Source: Azolla caroliniana
Taxonomy: Eukaryota; Polypodiophyta
Assembly (NCBI GenBank): GCA_043228905.1
Contig: JBHGNT010000016.1
Span: forward strand, 10,106,001-10,170,000
Length of the DNA stretch: 64,000 bases
Direction of reading: 5' to 3'
The notes below the pieces were generated by a model that worked only from the letters and a program-made list of their open reading frames with translations, did no database searches and had not been told where the DNA came from. Below, one piece after another: positions 43,762-55,278 of the stretch (its first letter is position 1; the number at the start of each line of letters is the position of its first letter). The position numbers and the translations under genes were made by a program.

Positions 43762-43774
43762 TGGTATCAAAGCG
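43762..43774 (+). other. Cop-5 primer binding site
   Basis: TGGTATCAAAGCG, one base from the usual initiator tRNA-Met site, abuts the LTR end. Confidence 0.88.
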
Positions 43775-43854
43775 TGAGGGTTGAGAACGTCTACAACCGA
43801 CAAGACCTTTTCAAAGAAAAACCCTAATATCCGGTAGAAATCAAGAAGGTTACA

Positions 43855-44524
43855 ATGGACCCACGAATGGCTAGCTCGCTTCCGACCGAGAAGCTCGACA
43901 GATCCAACTACGCATCTTGGTCGGACAAGAAGCAATGTCTGACAGAGAGACATGTCGGTGGCTGACTACATGGCCCGAATCAAAGACATCTGCGACTCAC
44001 TTTCCTCCATCAATATAACCGTCGAGGAAGATGAGATGGTGGAGGTTTGTCTCGGGGGCCTGGTGTCAAAGTTCGAAGCATTCTGGACGACGGTCTATAC
44101 AAGGGAGAATACGCCCTCGTTTTTCGACTTACAATCGATGCTCCTAGTAGAGGAGAACCATAGAGGCGCATCAAGGAGCATGCACACCGATAGCAAGATG
44201 TTGTACACAGAGGCGGATCGGCACACAGTGGAAGCGGTTGACAAGAGCCGAACCGAAGGAACAATGCTGATGCGAACAATAGTTATGGACCCTCTAGAAA
44301 CAAGGGGAGTCAAAGCGGTGCCGGAAACCGACAACAGAAGACGGCAATGGAATGTTGGTATTGTGGTCAGAAGGGCAACAGAGAGAGCGAGTGCTGGAAA
44401 AAGCACGCCGAGTCGAACAAATCCGAATCTAGCAAGGTCGGATGGGAAAGCCGGTAAAGCTCGAACTACGCGGAAAGACCGGAAGGATCTGGTTGCGGAA
44501 ATGGATCGGGCCCCGCCTTTGTGA
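43855..44524 (+). pseudogene. Cop-5 gag, internally deleted
   Basis: It starts ATGGACCCACGAATGGC at 43855, encoding MDPRMASSLPTEKLDRSNYA, the copia gag N-terminus. An internal deletion near 43945 then shifts into the frame 43952-44524 (SVADYMARIKDICDSLSSIN, EMVEVCLGGLVSKFEAF, NTPSFFDLQSMLLVEENH). The zinc-knuckle region near 44360 is frameshifted (WYCGQKGN in another frame). The layout matches Cop-3 gag. Confidence 0.78.
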
Positions 44525-45470
44525 TGAAACACAAGGCTAACTCTATGAAGAAAAACACCTCGAAACTGAACGAGGTATGGTACGTCGATTCCGGAGCGTC
44601 AAACCATATGACAAGCCACATGGAGTGGTTTGCTTATCTAGAAAAACCAGAACAACCTAGGGTGCTTGAAACCGGAGAAGACACCCCGCATACCATCGAG
44701 CATATCGGTGAGGTTCCCCTCAACCATGTCGGGCAGAAGGGAAAGCTGATGAATGTCCTGCACATCCCGACAATCACAAAGAATCTTGTGTCAGTCAAAC
44801 AGATTGTCGACCAAGGGATGCAGGTTTGGTTCACACATCTCGGGTGTTTCATCAAAGAAGAGGGCAAAGTCATCGCGCAAGAGCGTCGAGACGGGAGGAT
44901 GTTTATCCTCGAAATGAATCATGTGGGCATCACTATGTTCGCAAAAGGACAGAAGGTCGAGTCAGACATTGACTTGTGGTACAAGTGGATCAGCCACATC
45001 AATTTCCAGAAGCTTCACGAGCTGCAGTCGAAACACGTGGTTTTTAGAATGGCCAAAAACTAGTGAAGCGTGCCAGCTCGGGAAGTAGCATAGGCTTCCG
45101 TTCCCCAATGAGAAGAATCGGAGCCAGAATCGGCTTGATCTTATTCATCCGGATGTGTGAGGACCGGCACAGAACGCGAGCATCAATGGGAGTCGGTATT
45201 TCGTCTCCTTCATCGACGATTTCACCCGGCACACTTGGAGCTATCTAATCGAGAAGAAAAGTGAAGTATTCTTGTGGTTCTGGGATTTGAAGAACTTTAT
45301 CGAACGCAAGGCCGGAAGAAAGATCAAGTGTCTAAGATCGGATGGCGGAAAATAGTACTTTTCGGCTAGTTCACGAGCTATCTGCAAACGAAGGGAATCT
45401 GATGGGAATTCTCCTATAGACACACACCAAAGCAGAATGGCGTGGCCAAGCTTCTGAAAAGGAACCTATG
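44521..45470 (+). pseudogene. Cop-5 protease, GAG-pre-integrase and integrase remnant
   Basis: The frame 44521-45063 holds the aspartic protease site WYVDSGASNHMTSHMEW (about 44579-44629) and the GAG-pre-integrase segment (HIPTITKNLVSVKQIVDQGM, DLWYKWISHINFQKLHELQS). Integrase pieces follow (CEDRHRTRASMGVGISSPSS in a shifted frame, and LIEKKSEVFLWFWDLKNFIE near 45250) with stops such as TAG at 45352. RT, RNase H and the 3' LTR are not seen before the Cop-6 LTR. Confidence 0.78.
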
Positions 45471-45580
45471 AGGAAGAGGTCAAAGTCAGTTGAGAAGGCT
45501 GAGAAATCGGCGAATTAGGAATTGCGGCGATCTACCCACTAGAAAAACCCCATGAAGAGGTACAGGTACAATGAGTACAT

Positions 45581-45831
45581 TGTTGATCGAATATGTGTGG
45601 AAACGTATGTGTGAGGATCTATTGTAGTGTTCAGCAAACAACACAGAAGGTTTAAGCTTTGATGGAAGTTTTGTTATTACGTTCTCTCTCTCTCTCAAAG
45701 ATTGCTATACAAGATGATCAAGAGGTTCACATAATACATTGTTAGGTTATAGCTTATATACTAAGCCCTAACTCTTTGGACGAGTTCACACTAGGATACA
45801 AATTGGAAGGAGTCGACCTTTTATGCCAACA
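45581..45831 (-). repeat. Cop-6 3' LTR
   Basis: On the minus strand it runs TGTTGGCATAAAAGG to CGATCAACA (251 bp), preceded by the PPT-like TTTTACAGGGGAGTT (plus-strand 45832-45846). Confidence 0.75.
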
Positions 45832-46923
45832 AACTCCCCTGTAAAAGGACTACTCATTCTTGCATGTATAAGTGTTTGGGGTATCTCCCCCATGAACCTA
45901 GATTACAAAATTAATCTAAGTTTATATTTACAAGTCAGTCGGCATGTGGTTGAGTTGGTAGAGATGTGTTCAATGTCTAGCCTAGTTCGGCTAGTCAGTC
46001 AGATTGGCTTGTCTACATCGATCAGTTTGACTTACCTTCTGCTCAGGCTCTTGTCAAAGTCCCACATTTGTCCTTAGTGTTCTGAAGCGTTGATCTGGAA
46101 GTGGCTTAGTTAGGCAATCAGTGATATTCACCTCGGTGTCGATCTTCCGGACTTCGAGTTTTTCTTGATTATGAGCTCCTAGATCTTATGATACTACACC
46201 TCAATATGCTATGTCTTCACATGATAGACAAGATTGTTGATGAGGTGTATTGCATTCTGTGATTCACAATAGATGTTTGGCATTGATTGGTCGTTTCAGC
46301 TTGTACCTAAGAAATCGGCAGTCATTTGGTGCAACCAGATCACTTCTTTTGTTGCCTCTGATGCTGCTATGTACTCGACCTCTGTGGTCGGAAGGGTCGT
46401 ACACTCTTGAAGCTTCGACCTCCATGATATAGCACTGTCACCGTAGGTGAAGATGTAGCTTTATGTTTACTTATGATTGTCGGTATTGCCGGCATAGTAG
46501 GAGTCAGTGTAGCCTTTGACTTCGGCTAAGGTTGTCAAACCGAAAGTCAGTTGTGTATCTTCGGTCCCTCTCAGGTACCTAAAGATGTGCTTGATGGCTT
46601 CCCAATGCTTTCGTCCTAGATTCGACATGTACCGGTTGACCACCCCTACGACATAGGCTAGGTCGGGTCGGGTCGCCAACATTGCATACATGATACTTCC
46701 TACGACCGATGCGTAGGGCATCTTCCAATTAAGCTCTCTCTCCTTATCCTTCTAAGGAGAGTCTCTATCCGATAGTCGGATCGATGTCGGAAGTGGTGTT
46801 GGTGTTGGCTTCGCATTCTCCATGTTGATGCGCTTCAACACCTTTTAGATATAGTCGGACTGGGAAAGTCGGAGAGTCTTGGTCGTCCGATTACGCTCGA
46901 TCCTCGTGCCTAGTATGTGATGG
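45832..46923 (-). pseudogene. Cop-6 RNase H and end of RT
   Basis: The minus strand contains MPYASVVGSIMYAMLATRPD, GVVNRYMSNLGRKHWEAIKH, RYLRGTEDTQLTFGL and further pieces to about 46090 (SEAEYIAASEATKEVIWLHQ-like with stops). Upstream 46840-46915 reads HILGTRIERNRTTKTLRLSQ, the RT thumb/connection. It is broken by stops near 46465 and by the insert at 46924. Confidence 0.78.
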
Positions 46924-48568
46924 TATCGTGATGTTTCTAACACATAGTGTTAAACCACCCTCTAAAAGAAGCAAAATAGTAGTTTAAATAAACTAGTATT
47001 GTGAAGTCAACTTTATTGGTATCAAAAATACTTTTTCATTTTGCCAAAGATAATTCCTTATAAATAAAAGGTCAGAGGATTGAACCTTGCAATAAATAAT
47101 GATGAATATTAAGTTAGAGGCGATTTTCAAAAGTAGACAAAAGTAGAGACAAAGATGGAGAGAGAGAAAGAAGAAGCACGCGTGGATATGAGGAGCACAG
47201 TAGAGAAAAAAGATCATAATTACCTCGTCAGATGTCCAAATTAGAAAAGAAAAGATGCATAAGAAAGCTAACCCGAAGAGATTTCAAGAATATCTTGCAT
47301 ATGAAATTTGGGGCTAGAAAACAGAAATAGTGAGGAAAAGAAAAGTCGACTCATATAGACAAGCTTTTTTTAGGGGAAAAAGGCAAGCAATACTAAACCT
47401 ATAAATAAGAGCCTATTCTAGTGAAGAAGGGGGGGGGGAGAAGGAACGCGGAAGCTCTATTGAAAAGGAAAGCAGAAGAAGAAGGATCAACAACATCAAG
47501 AGGCATCAGTGAAAATGTTTTTAGAATCTAAGCCATTGAACATTAGAAGAATATAAAGTACAGGGATAATTCACATTTGGAGGCTAAGAACACGAACCAA
47601 GACCTTACGAAGAAGTCAAAAGTAAAAGTAAGAGACCAAGAGAAAAGTAAAAAGAGAAAAAACGGACCATAAAAAACAGTAAAAAAGGAATGGTCATAAC
47701 TCCTTCATTTTTCACCCAAATATTGTGTTTAAATATGGGTTAGAAAGCTTGTCAAGATAGCTATCTATAGAGTTTTGAATCACTAAATTTGAAGCTCTGA
47801 TGAGGGAGATATGACGATTAGAAGGTAGCTGGGTCTTAGCTAAAAATAGGAGATAAAATGCTTCTAAAAATAGCGTGAACGAGGAAGAAGAAGAAAATTA
47901 TAAAAGAAGAAGTAGGGGTCCTAATAGAGGAGGAGGAGTCTTGGAAGGAGGGGTCCTAATAGAGAAAGGGTCCAAATAGAGGATGAGGAGTCTTCGGAAG
48001 AAGTATCTTAGTGGAAGAAGATGGTTTTTAGGAGTGGGTTTGAGTGATGGGTAGTAAGGTCTTTGGTTTTTAAGTTCATTGTGGGCTTTATCCTCTTTGT
48101 ATTGACTTGTAGTGGAATATTATAACATTCTTATCTCTTTCTCATCTTTCCTATCTTTTATCTTAATTTCTTGACTTTTCCTCTCTAAATTGTAGTTACC
48201 TAGATGTATGTAATCTATTATAATTCACAACTCCATCGAATCGGTTTGATCAAGCCCTCATATTGTGTACGACTATCATCTGTCTTATACACCTCATCAA
48301 CATCATCAACAAAGAAACTCCTTCTATATTCTACTCTCTTCTTTTCTCCACCTCTCTTCCCCCATTCCTTTATAAACAATCCTTCATATTCACATCCAAC
48401 CCGTTGTAACTTGATTCTTATATTATAAAAGAATCTATTATTTTGTAATAAACTAATGTTTTGTTTCACCTATGTGTCTTATGTGTAAATCTTGCTTGTG
48501 TTATGCGTATGAGCCCTAATTCCTTCTAGTCCATAACCCTAGCGGTTCCGCCTCACGATCCGCACAAA
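46924..48568. mobile_element. 1.65-kb non-coding insert in Cop-6 RT
   Basis: GTGATGG occurs at both edges (46917-46923 and 48569-48575), and removal rejoins copia RT near FAMKELIQA/HILGTRIE. The interior is purine-rich, with direct repeats of GGGGTCCTAATAGAG (47915-47970) and no credible gene. The ends share ATCGTGA in inverted orientation. The class is unclear: a solo LTR or a non-autonomous DNA element. Confidence 0.55.
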
Positions 48569-50690
48569 GTGATGGATTTTTCACGACAACGGGCTTGTAT
48601 GAGTTCCTTCATCGCAAAGTTGTCATGAAGGCTCTGCTTTAGCTTTCTGGTCTCTGCTTGATTGCTTCCTGCAATCAACATGTCATCGACATATAGGATT
48701 AGATAAATCCTCAACTCATCGGGCAGTTGCCGAATGTACATGCATGGGTCGGAGTCTGATCAGCGGTATCGACGCTGCCTGATGTAGGAGTCGAACTTCT
48801 GGTACCACATCCTCGGCGCTTGTTTCAAGCCATAGAGACTTTTCTTCAAACAACATACGAGGTGACTTTCCTCCCCCATCGGTGTGAAGCCTGCCGGTTG
48901 AGACATGTAAATTTCTTCTTCCAGATCTCTGTGTAAGATCGCCGTCTTTACATCTAGCTACTCTAGCTCTAGGTCTTTTGTCACCACAAATCCTAGTAGG
49001 AGTCTGAGGATGGTCATCTTGACTACTGGTGAGAATATCTTGTCTTAGTCGATCCCATGTTCTTGTTTGAACCCTTTCACGACAGGTCAAGCTTTGTACT
49101 CGGGTTTGTCTGAGTCAGATACATATTTATATAGGAAACCCATTTGCAAGGTCGCAACTTTCTTCTAACTAGTAGTTCAACCAGCTCCCATGTTTGATTC
49201 CTGTGAGTCGAGTCCATTTTGGATTTCATGGCTTGTAGCCATGTATCGGCATCTGGTGCGGCCATAGCTTCTTCATATGTGTTGGGTTCGCCTGCATCAC
49301 TGTAATGGACATAGTTGAGGCCCGATTGATAGAATGTTGTCTGCCTTTGAGCTTGTCCAGATCTCCTGGGTGCCGAAAGGAGTGGTTCGAATCCTTTGAT
49401 TGGTTTTGTTGAACCAGTTGTGTCAGGGGTCTTGTTGCATGACCCACCCACATGTTGGGAGTTCAGTAGTGCCATGTCGTTCTTTCTTGGGTACTCGATC
49501 GACTCGGATCTGTCAAGAGTTTCAGTCGATTTGACTTTGTCTTCAAGTTCGACTCTTGGACTTGTTGCCAATTCTGAGTTGGCAGGTATATTATCGGCTT
49601 GTTTGAGTTCGATTGTTTGTCGAGTCTCTAAGTTGGCCCGATGGGTCAGTCCTTCTACGACAACTCTGTCTTTTTCGAAGGATACCTTTTAACCAACTAT
49701 TTTCTGCTGGTTCCGCTGAGAGAAGATAGAGTCTTCATTGAAAACTACATCACTGCTCTGGATCAGTTTCTGGTTCTCCGGGTCCCATAGCTTGTAGCCG
49801 AAGTCCCCATCAATTCCATAGCCGAGAAATATGCACTTCGTCGCATGGGGTGCCAAATTGCTCCTTTTTTCCTAGGGAATGAACGCATAGGCTTCGCATC
49901 CGAATATACGGAGCTTGTCATAGGTCGGTTGTTTGCCGGACCATAGTGCCTGTGGCACTTCGAGTTTGACTTTGTCTTCGAGTTCGACTCTTGGACTTGT
50001 TGCCAATTCTGAGTCGGCAGGTATATTATCGGCTTGTTCGAGTTCGATTGTTTGTCGAGTCTCTAAGTTGGCCCGATGGGTCAGTCCTTCTACGACAACT
50101 CTGTCTTTTTCGAAGGATACCTTTTAACCAACTATTTTCTGCTGGTTCCGCTGAGAGAAGATAGAGTCTTCATTGAAAACTACGTCACAGTTTCTGGTTC
50201 TCCGGGTCCCATAGCTTGTAGCCGAAGTCCCCATCAATTCCATAGCCGAGAAATATGCACTTCGTTGCATGGGGCACCAACTTGCTCCTTTTTTCCTAGG
50301 GAATGAACGCATAGGCTTTGCATCCGAATATACGGAGCCTATCATAGTGCCTGTGGCACTTTGAGCCTGATTACTTTCAACAGTGATAGATTTACTAGGT
50401 ATATTGTCGTGTGCAATGCCTTAGCTGAGAACTCCAGCTTTAGTCGGGCTTGCTGGAGCATGACCATGACCCTCTCTTGGATCGTTCTATTGATCCGTTC
50501 TACCACTCCATTCTACATGGGTGTGTAAGAGTTGAGAATCAAACTCAACTTCCCATAGAGACAGTGTTCACACTAGCTAGTGGACATCATACTAGGCTAG
50601 ATTTGTTATTAGTAAAAACGGTACTTCCTCTGGATCAGTTGGTCTTTAAACCAACCTCTTGTAACCTAGTTATAGTTGGACGTAAACTAT
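48569..50690 (-). pseudogene. Cop-6 RT and integrase, with internal duplication
   Basis: Minus-strand landmarks: RT LRIYLILYVDDMLIAGSNQA (48741-48553), HLVCCLKKSLYGLKQAPRMW and MSQPAGFTPMGEESHLV in shifted frames (48900-48790), EAMAAPDADTWLQAMKSKMD (49290-49200), linker, then the integrase C-terminus with KCIFLGYGIDGDFGYKLWD and ENQKLIQSSDVVFNEDSIFS (49890-49730). Further integrase sequence with the MNRTIQERVMVMLQQARLKL region (about 50505-50440) precedes loss of similarity near 50540. Several stops and shifts are present. Confidence 0.78.
49531..50385 (-). repeat. 435-bp direct duplication inside Cop-6
   Basis: TTGACTTTGTCTTC-AGTTCG at 49531 recurs at 49966, and similarity continues to CATAGTGCCTGTGGCACTT (49942 and 50344). 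The copies differ by point changes and a short deletion (CACTGCTCTGGAT missing near 50190). It duplicates the integrase C-terminal and linker region. Confidence 0.88.
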
Positions 50691-50705
50691 AGTTCATTGT
50701 TTTAG

Positions 50706-50706
<1 letters not shown>

Positions 50707-50752
<46 letters not shown>
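50707..50752 (+). repeat. (CT)n microsatellite
   Basis: An uninterrupted CT run at the boundary between Cop-6 and the following repeat block. Confidence 0.95.
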
Positions 50753-50755
<3 letters not shown>

Positions 50756-50757
<2 letters not shown>

Positions 50758-52200
50758 ACCGTACGAGATGTACGGGTGACAGCCGACCGGATGATGACTG
50801 AACACAGCGACCAAGTGACGGACCTCGGCCAAAATAAACTCCCGAATAGGGCCGACAAGGCCGGCGACAGAGACATCTGGAGATGGACCGGACAGACATG
50901 GCCAGATGGGCCAGACAGCGGAAAGAGCGGCTAGAAGGCTCGGAAACCGGTCGAAATAGCCGGACAATGGCTAGAGCAGCTGGAGCGGCCGAAGGGTGCC
51001 GAGCGAAGACGAAACAACAAGATGGGCAGAGATGGACGAACGATGGCCGGCGACAAAGATACTGGAACGGGCCAAACAAATGAACAGAATGATCAGGACC
51101 AACAGGACAGCGACAATGACGGCTGGACTACGATGACAACGCTGAATGGAGGCAAAACGGTCATAGAGAATGACGACGACAAAAAAGCTACGGACAATGG
51201 CGAAAGAGATTCCGGTGTGGCCGGATAGGAGTGGAAGAGCGGTTGATAGCACCCAAAATGGAGACACCGATAGATATGGAGGATAGGACGGAAAAAGCCA
51301 GATGGAGAACGATCGAAGAGCACTCAGAGTGGCTGATCGGCTCCGAAAAAAAGGTCGTACCGAATGACACCAGACAACAACAAACATGGAGACGGCTAGA
51401 CAATGGTCGGACCAATGGCAAAAGCGTAATTAGTGCAACATTTGTATAGGAGGCCGGAGACGGAGCCAAAGACAAAGATAGAGATGGTGACGACGCAAGA
51501 CACCGGCGACCGAATGACGGAGAAAAAGCTACGGACAACGGCGAAAGAGATTCCGATGTGGCCGCATAGGAGTGGAAGAGCGGTTGACAGCAGCCAGAAT
51601 GGAGACACCGATAAAGATGGAGGAGAGGCCGCAAAAAACCGACCGGAGAGCGACCGAAGAGCACTTAGAGTGGCTGATTGGCGCCGAAAAAAAGGCTGTA
51701 TCGAATGACACCGGACAACGACAAACATGGAGATGGCCGGATAGTGGCCGGACCAATGGCAGAAGCGTAATCAGTGCAACGTCTGTATAGGAGGCCGGAG
51801 ACGGAGCCAAAGAAAAAGTAGAGATGGTGACGAACGACAGAGGTAACAGACGACGATGACGACTGCCAGACGAGGCCAAACGATGGAAACGGCGACGACA
51901 ATGGAGACAAAGATGGCAACAACGATGGAGACATCAACAACCGACTAGTAGTAGGCAGACATTTGACGGAAGAAACATCCGATTGGAGGGGAAAAAAATA
52001 GCAAACGATGCCGGAAATAGTGCTGGCAATAGAAGAAGAAAGAAGGACAGAAATGAACAAGAAGAAGAAAAACGCAGACCAAAGCAACACGAAAGAAGGA
52101 AACAGAGAGGAGGAGCAAAGCAAGATTCAGGCACTAGAGATAGAGGCATGAACAGATAGAGAATCAGAGGGAGAGAAGAAGTAGAAGGAGACACAAACGG
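50756..52200. repeat. Block of about 345-bp imperfect tandem repeats
   Basis: Phrases such as CAACAAACATGGAGA, GGACCAATGGC, AGCGTAATTAGTGCAAC, AGGAGTGGAAGAGCGGTTGA and GGAGACACCGATA recur around 51240-51450 and 51570-51790, with more diverged copies to either side. Frames on the minus strand are long but repeat-driven and give low-complexity Ser/Leu/Phe proteins unlike any known family, so I do not call genes. Confidence 0.75.
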
Positions 52201-52773
52201 ACCCAAAGACAGGAAGAAATGAAGAAGGAGAGAAAGAAGATACAGACAGAAAGAAGGAAAAGAAAATGACCTAGTGCAAATTAATAAATAAACAATAAAA
52301 CAACTTAAAGGAGTACGATAAGGAGCATCGAAGGAATTTCGAAAATTTAGGGCATTTAATAAAATTTCGAAAACCTGAGGGCATTTGAGAAAATTTTAGA
52401 AACATGGGGGCATTTAAGCAAATTTCATAAGGGCAAATTGTAAAATTTCACAAATTAAAGGGCAATGAAAAGTTTTTCAAAAGTCATCAACCTAAAAGAA
52501 ATGGACGAGATATACTCACAGCTCACAACAACTCAAGGAAGAACACATATACAAACAACGTGATTTTGGACCCATGATGAAGTTCGTGAACCGACAGAAC
52601 GAGATTGTTAATGTCGATGAAGATTCGCTAACCGATGGAGATGTTCGAGTCAAGCGCTCCGATTAAGGGAGTCGATCATTGAGAGAACCGATGGAAGTTC
52701 TGGTCGAAAAAAGATTATGATCAAGGCATGTGGGATCGACGTCCAAGGCACTCTCCCACGGGCGTGTCATATT
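52201..52773. other. Non-coding tail of an unidentified LTR element
   Basis: AT-rich, with three spaced copies of GGGCATTTAA/GGGCATTTGAG-type words (52345-52420). It ends CACGGGCGTGTCATATTG directly before an LTR-like TGTTACCGTACG. A very similar CACGGGCGTGCCATG precedes the LTR at 54707 on the other strand. No gene seen. Confidence 0.45.
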
Positions 52774-53281
52774 GTGTTACCGTACGAGATGTATGGGTGA
52801 TTGATAAGTGTGATAAGTGAGGGTGAAAGATGTAATGTGTTGATATGTATGTGTAATGTTATACGATTATGAGTGTGAATGTAAGTGTGAGTATGGTAGA
52901 TGTTGAGAAGCAAGCTCAACAAAGATATGTGATGCTTATTGAGAAATAAGCTATAGTAGCTATTAGCTAATTAGCTACTAGTGGACATAAAGGTGAAACA
53001 ACTATTTAGCTATGCACAACTATTTAGCTACTGACAGCTATTTAGCTACACACAACTAATTAGCTGCATATATAAGTCACTTATGTACTTAGGTAAAAAG
53101 GAAGTTGTAGTAAGTAGTAAGTGGAAGAGTGAGAGTAGTGCAGAGAGAAAGAACAGAAAAACCGAAAACAGACGAGAGCGAGTTGAGCTCTACGTGTAAT
53201 GAAGTACAAGATTTTTGGATTGTGTAAAGGTAAGTCTCCTTCCCCTTCCCCTTTCTGTCTTGAGCACTAAACGATCCAACA
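52774..53281 (+). repeat. LTR-like sequence containing TAGCTAATTAGCTA words
   Basis: It starts TGTTACCGTACGAGATG and ends GATCCAACA. Between 52955 and 53065 it holds AGCTATTAGCTAATTAGCTA and five shorter AGCTA words, the same vocabulary as the Palin arrays. The first 25 bases recur at 50755-50779. Pairing with another LTR is not established. Confidence 0.45.
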
Positions 53282-53674
53282 CATCACGATCCGCTGGGCA
53301 CACAAAAGAGCCGTAGCGACTTCATAACAGTAGATACAAAGAGGTGTGAGTGAGTGACTAGGTGTGAATGCCAAGGGGTCTTGCACCCTTGTGGATCTAC
53401 CCTTTTGTACCTATTTAATCCCTTATGGGGAATGAATGAAAAAGGATAATTTCTCTCTAAATCTCTCTTATCATCTCTTTCTCTCTCTCTCTCTCTCCCC
53501 CTTAACGTTGAACCCCCTTGGGAGGGGGGTGGAGCCATTCTAGGCACCACCCCCCACCCCTCAATGCTTATCTTGTTCTTCATGATCTCTCTCACCATTA
53601 TACTCTCCATCATTTTCATTATTATACCATTACCATTCGTCCTCATCCTCTACCCTAACCCTAAAAACGTACAA
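53282..53674 (-). repeat. Possible second LTR (minus strand)
   Basis: The minus strand begins TGTTGTACGTTTTTAGGG at 53674. The region contains a (CT)n run (53474-53498) and CACCACCCCCCACCCC. Boundaries are tentative. Confidence 0.3.
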
Positions 53675-53682
53675 CACTATTT

Positions 53683-54238
53683 TTGTCATGCGTCGTCGCC
53701 ATCTCTATCTCTGTCTTTGGCTCCGTCTCTGACCTCCTATCCAGACGTTCCACCGATTATGCTTCCACCATCGGTCTGCTCGATGTCTGGTCATCTCCAT
53801 GTTTGTCGTTGTCCGGTGTCGTCCGGTCCGGCCGCCTTCGTTTCAGACCCGTTCGGCGACTCCGACTGCTCTTTGGTCGCTCTCCGGCTGACTTTTTCCG
53901 GCCTCTCCTCCATATCTATCGGTGTCGCCATTCTAGGTGTTGTCAACCGCTCTTTCGCTCTTGTTCGGCCACATCGGAATCTCTTTCGGTGTTGTTTGTA
54001 GCTTTTTTGTCGTCATTGTTCTCTATGACCGTTCTACTGCCATTCGGCGTCGTCATCACATTCCGGCCATCGTTGTCGCTGTCTTATTGGTTCCAGTCAT
54101 TTTTTTCATTTGTCTAGCCCATTCCGGTATCTCTGTCGTCGGCCGTCGTTTGTTCATCTCTGCCCGTCCTGTCGTTTTGTCGTCGGCCGACACCCTCTGG
54201 CTGCTCCAACTACTGTTCGGCTATTTCGACCGATTTCT
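53683..54238. repeat. Inverted copy of the 345-bp repeat unit
   Basis: GCCATCTCTATCTCTGTCTT, TTGGCTCCGTCTCTGACCTC and CTCCATGTTTGTCGTTGTCC match the reverse complement of 51430-51860. It ends where the gypsy LTR begins at 54239. Long apparent frames here are repeat-driven. Confidence 0.75.
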
Positions 54239-54707
54239 GTTATTCCTTGGGGCAGGACGAGCCCTAACACTGGGTGTCCCTCTAAGACACTTCACCAAAG
54301 GGTGGTGCAAGTGGGGTAGGCGTAGACCATGATACAACATATTCCTAACCGGCTACTAACCGGCGTGGTTAAGGATCGTAATACACGCGTAAGATAGATT
54401 ATATTAAGCACAGAACGGTAATTAACTTAAAGCTTCAAAGATTAAACAAGATGTAGACAACAATACTTTCATTAATAAACAGCTCTCTGATTACAATCTA
54501 ACCGGGTCCTTTTATAGGTCACCGGCTTTGGGTACGAACCGGTGCCAACTGGCAACCGGCTATGAACCGGTCCGGATCTGGATTGGCATACTGATACCGG
54601 GTCCATCCGTTCTCTTCTCCAAATATAATAATTATAGATAGTTCTAAAATAATTATCCCTCTCCCATTCTGGACTTTATCCGGCTTTTAAGTCTTTGTCG
54701 GTCAACA
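54239..54707 (-). repeat. Gyp-2-family LTR, minus strand
   Basis: On the minus strand it runs TGTTGACCGACAAAG to AAGGAATAACA (469 bp), with a CCTATAAAAGG promoter near 54510 and CACTTCACC-type motifs shared with 22596-23066 and 61070-61506. Flanks ATTTC and CATGG do not match, so it is not a clean solo LTR. Confidence 0.8.
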
Positions 54708-55231
54708 CATGGCACGCCCGTGGGACAATACCTTGTACGTCGAATCCCACGGTTCGCCCTTCAATCTTCCTCCAAAATGTTCAGAATGCTCTGGTCCAAG
54801 GGCTCTAAAGGCTCATCGGGTAGCTGCTCCTGCTCCTCTGGTCTCTCTGGTTCCACTGGTTTTGAGGCTTCCGGTTCTGGTTCTGTTGGTTTGGGTTCCT
54901 CCAGCAGATGGTTTCTGGTGTGCAGGTTTTCATCCTTCGGCTGCTCCTCTGGAGTTTTGTTTGGTTGGCTTTCCCCGGTTCCGGCTTCATTCGGCGCCTT
55001 TTCCGAAGACTGCTCTTCATCTCTGATATTGATCGCCGCAGTTCTTCTAGCCACCTCTTGCCATCGCTGTTCTTCCATTGAACCGAGCTTTCTTCCACCA
55101 ATCTCTTCGTTCAGTCTCTCCATGTTAGCACGAGATCACGGATTTGCCCTAGCCCCATCTTCGACTTATTCTCCGTGGCCTGTTTTTCTTCTTTCAATTG
55201 TTTGATAAGGCTCACAGTTGCCGCTTCTTGG
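54708..55231 (-). pseudogene. Proline/glutamate-rich frame upstream of the gypsy LTR
   Basis: The minus strand 55123-54761 encodes 120 residues rich in E, P, K and Q (RPEEQEQLPDEPLEPLDQ) with MERLNEEIGGRKLGSMEEQR at the start. It could be a 3' accessory or gag-like piece of the element owning the LTR at 54239. The Pro/Glu-rich composition recalls the Gyp-2 gag N-terminal half. No domain is recognised. Confidence 0.35.
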
Positions 55232-55278
55232 TGTAAAGAATCGGGTATGATTCTTGTGTAGCGGAATAGGTGTCAACT

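Noticed and set aside
45940-46010. tRNA A-box-like GTGGTTGAGTTGGTAGAG
   Set aside because: No B box or cloverleaf at the right distance. The segment lies in the decayed Cop-6 3' region.
50694-52206. Several overlapping long frames on both strands
   Set aside because: They follow a GC-rich tandem repeat, change frame with each unit, and show no domain or codon signature.
53645-53660. Telomere-like CCCTAACCCTAAA
   Set aside because: Barely two units, isolated inside an LTR-like region.
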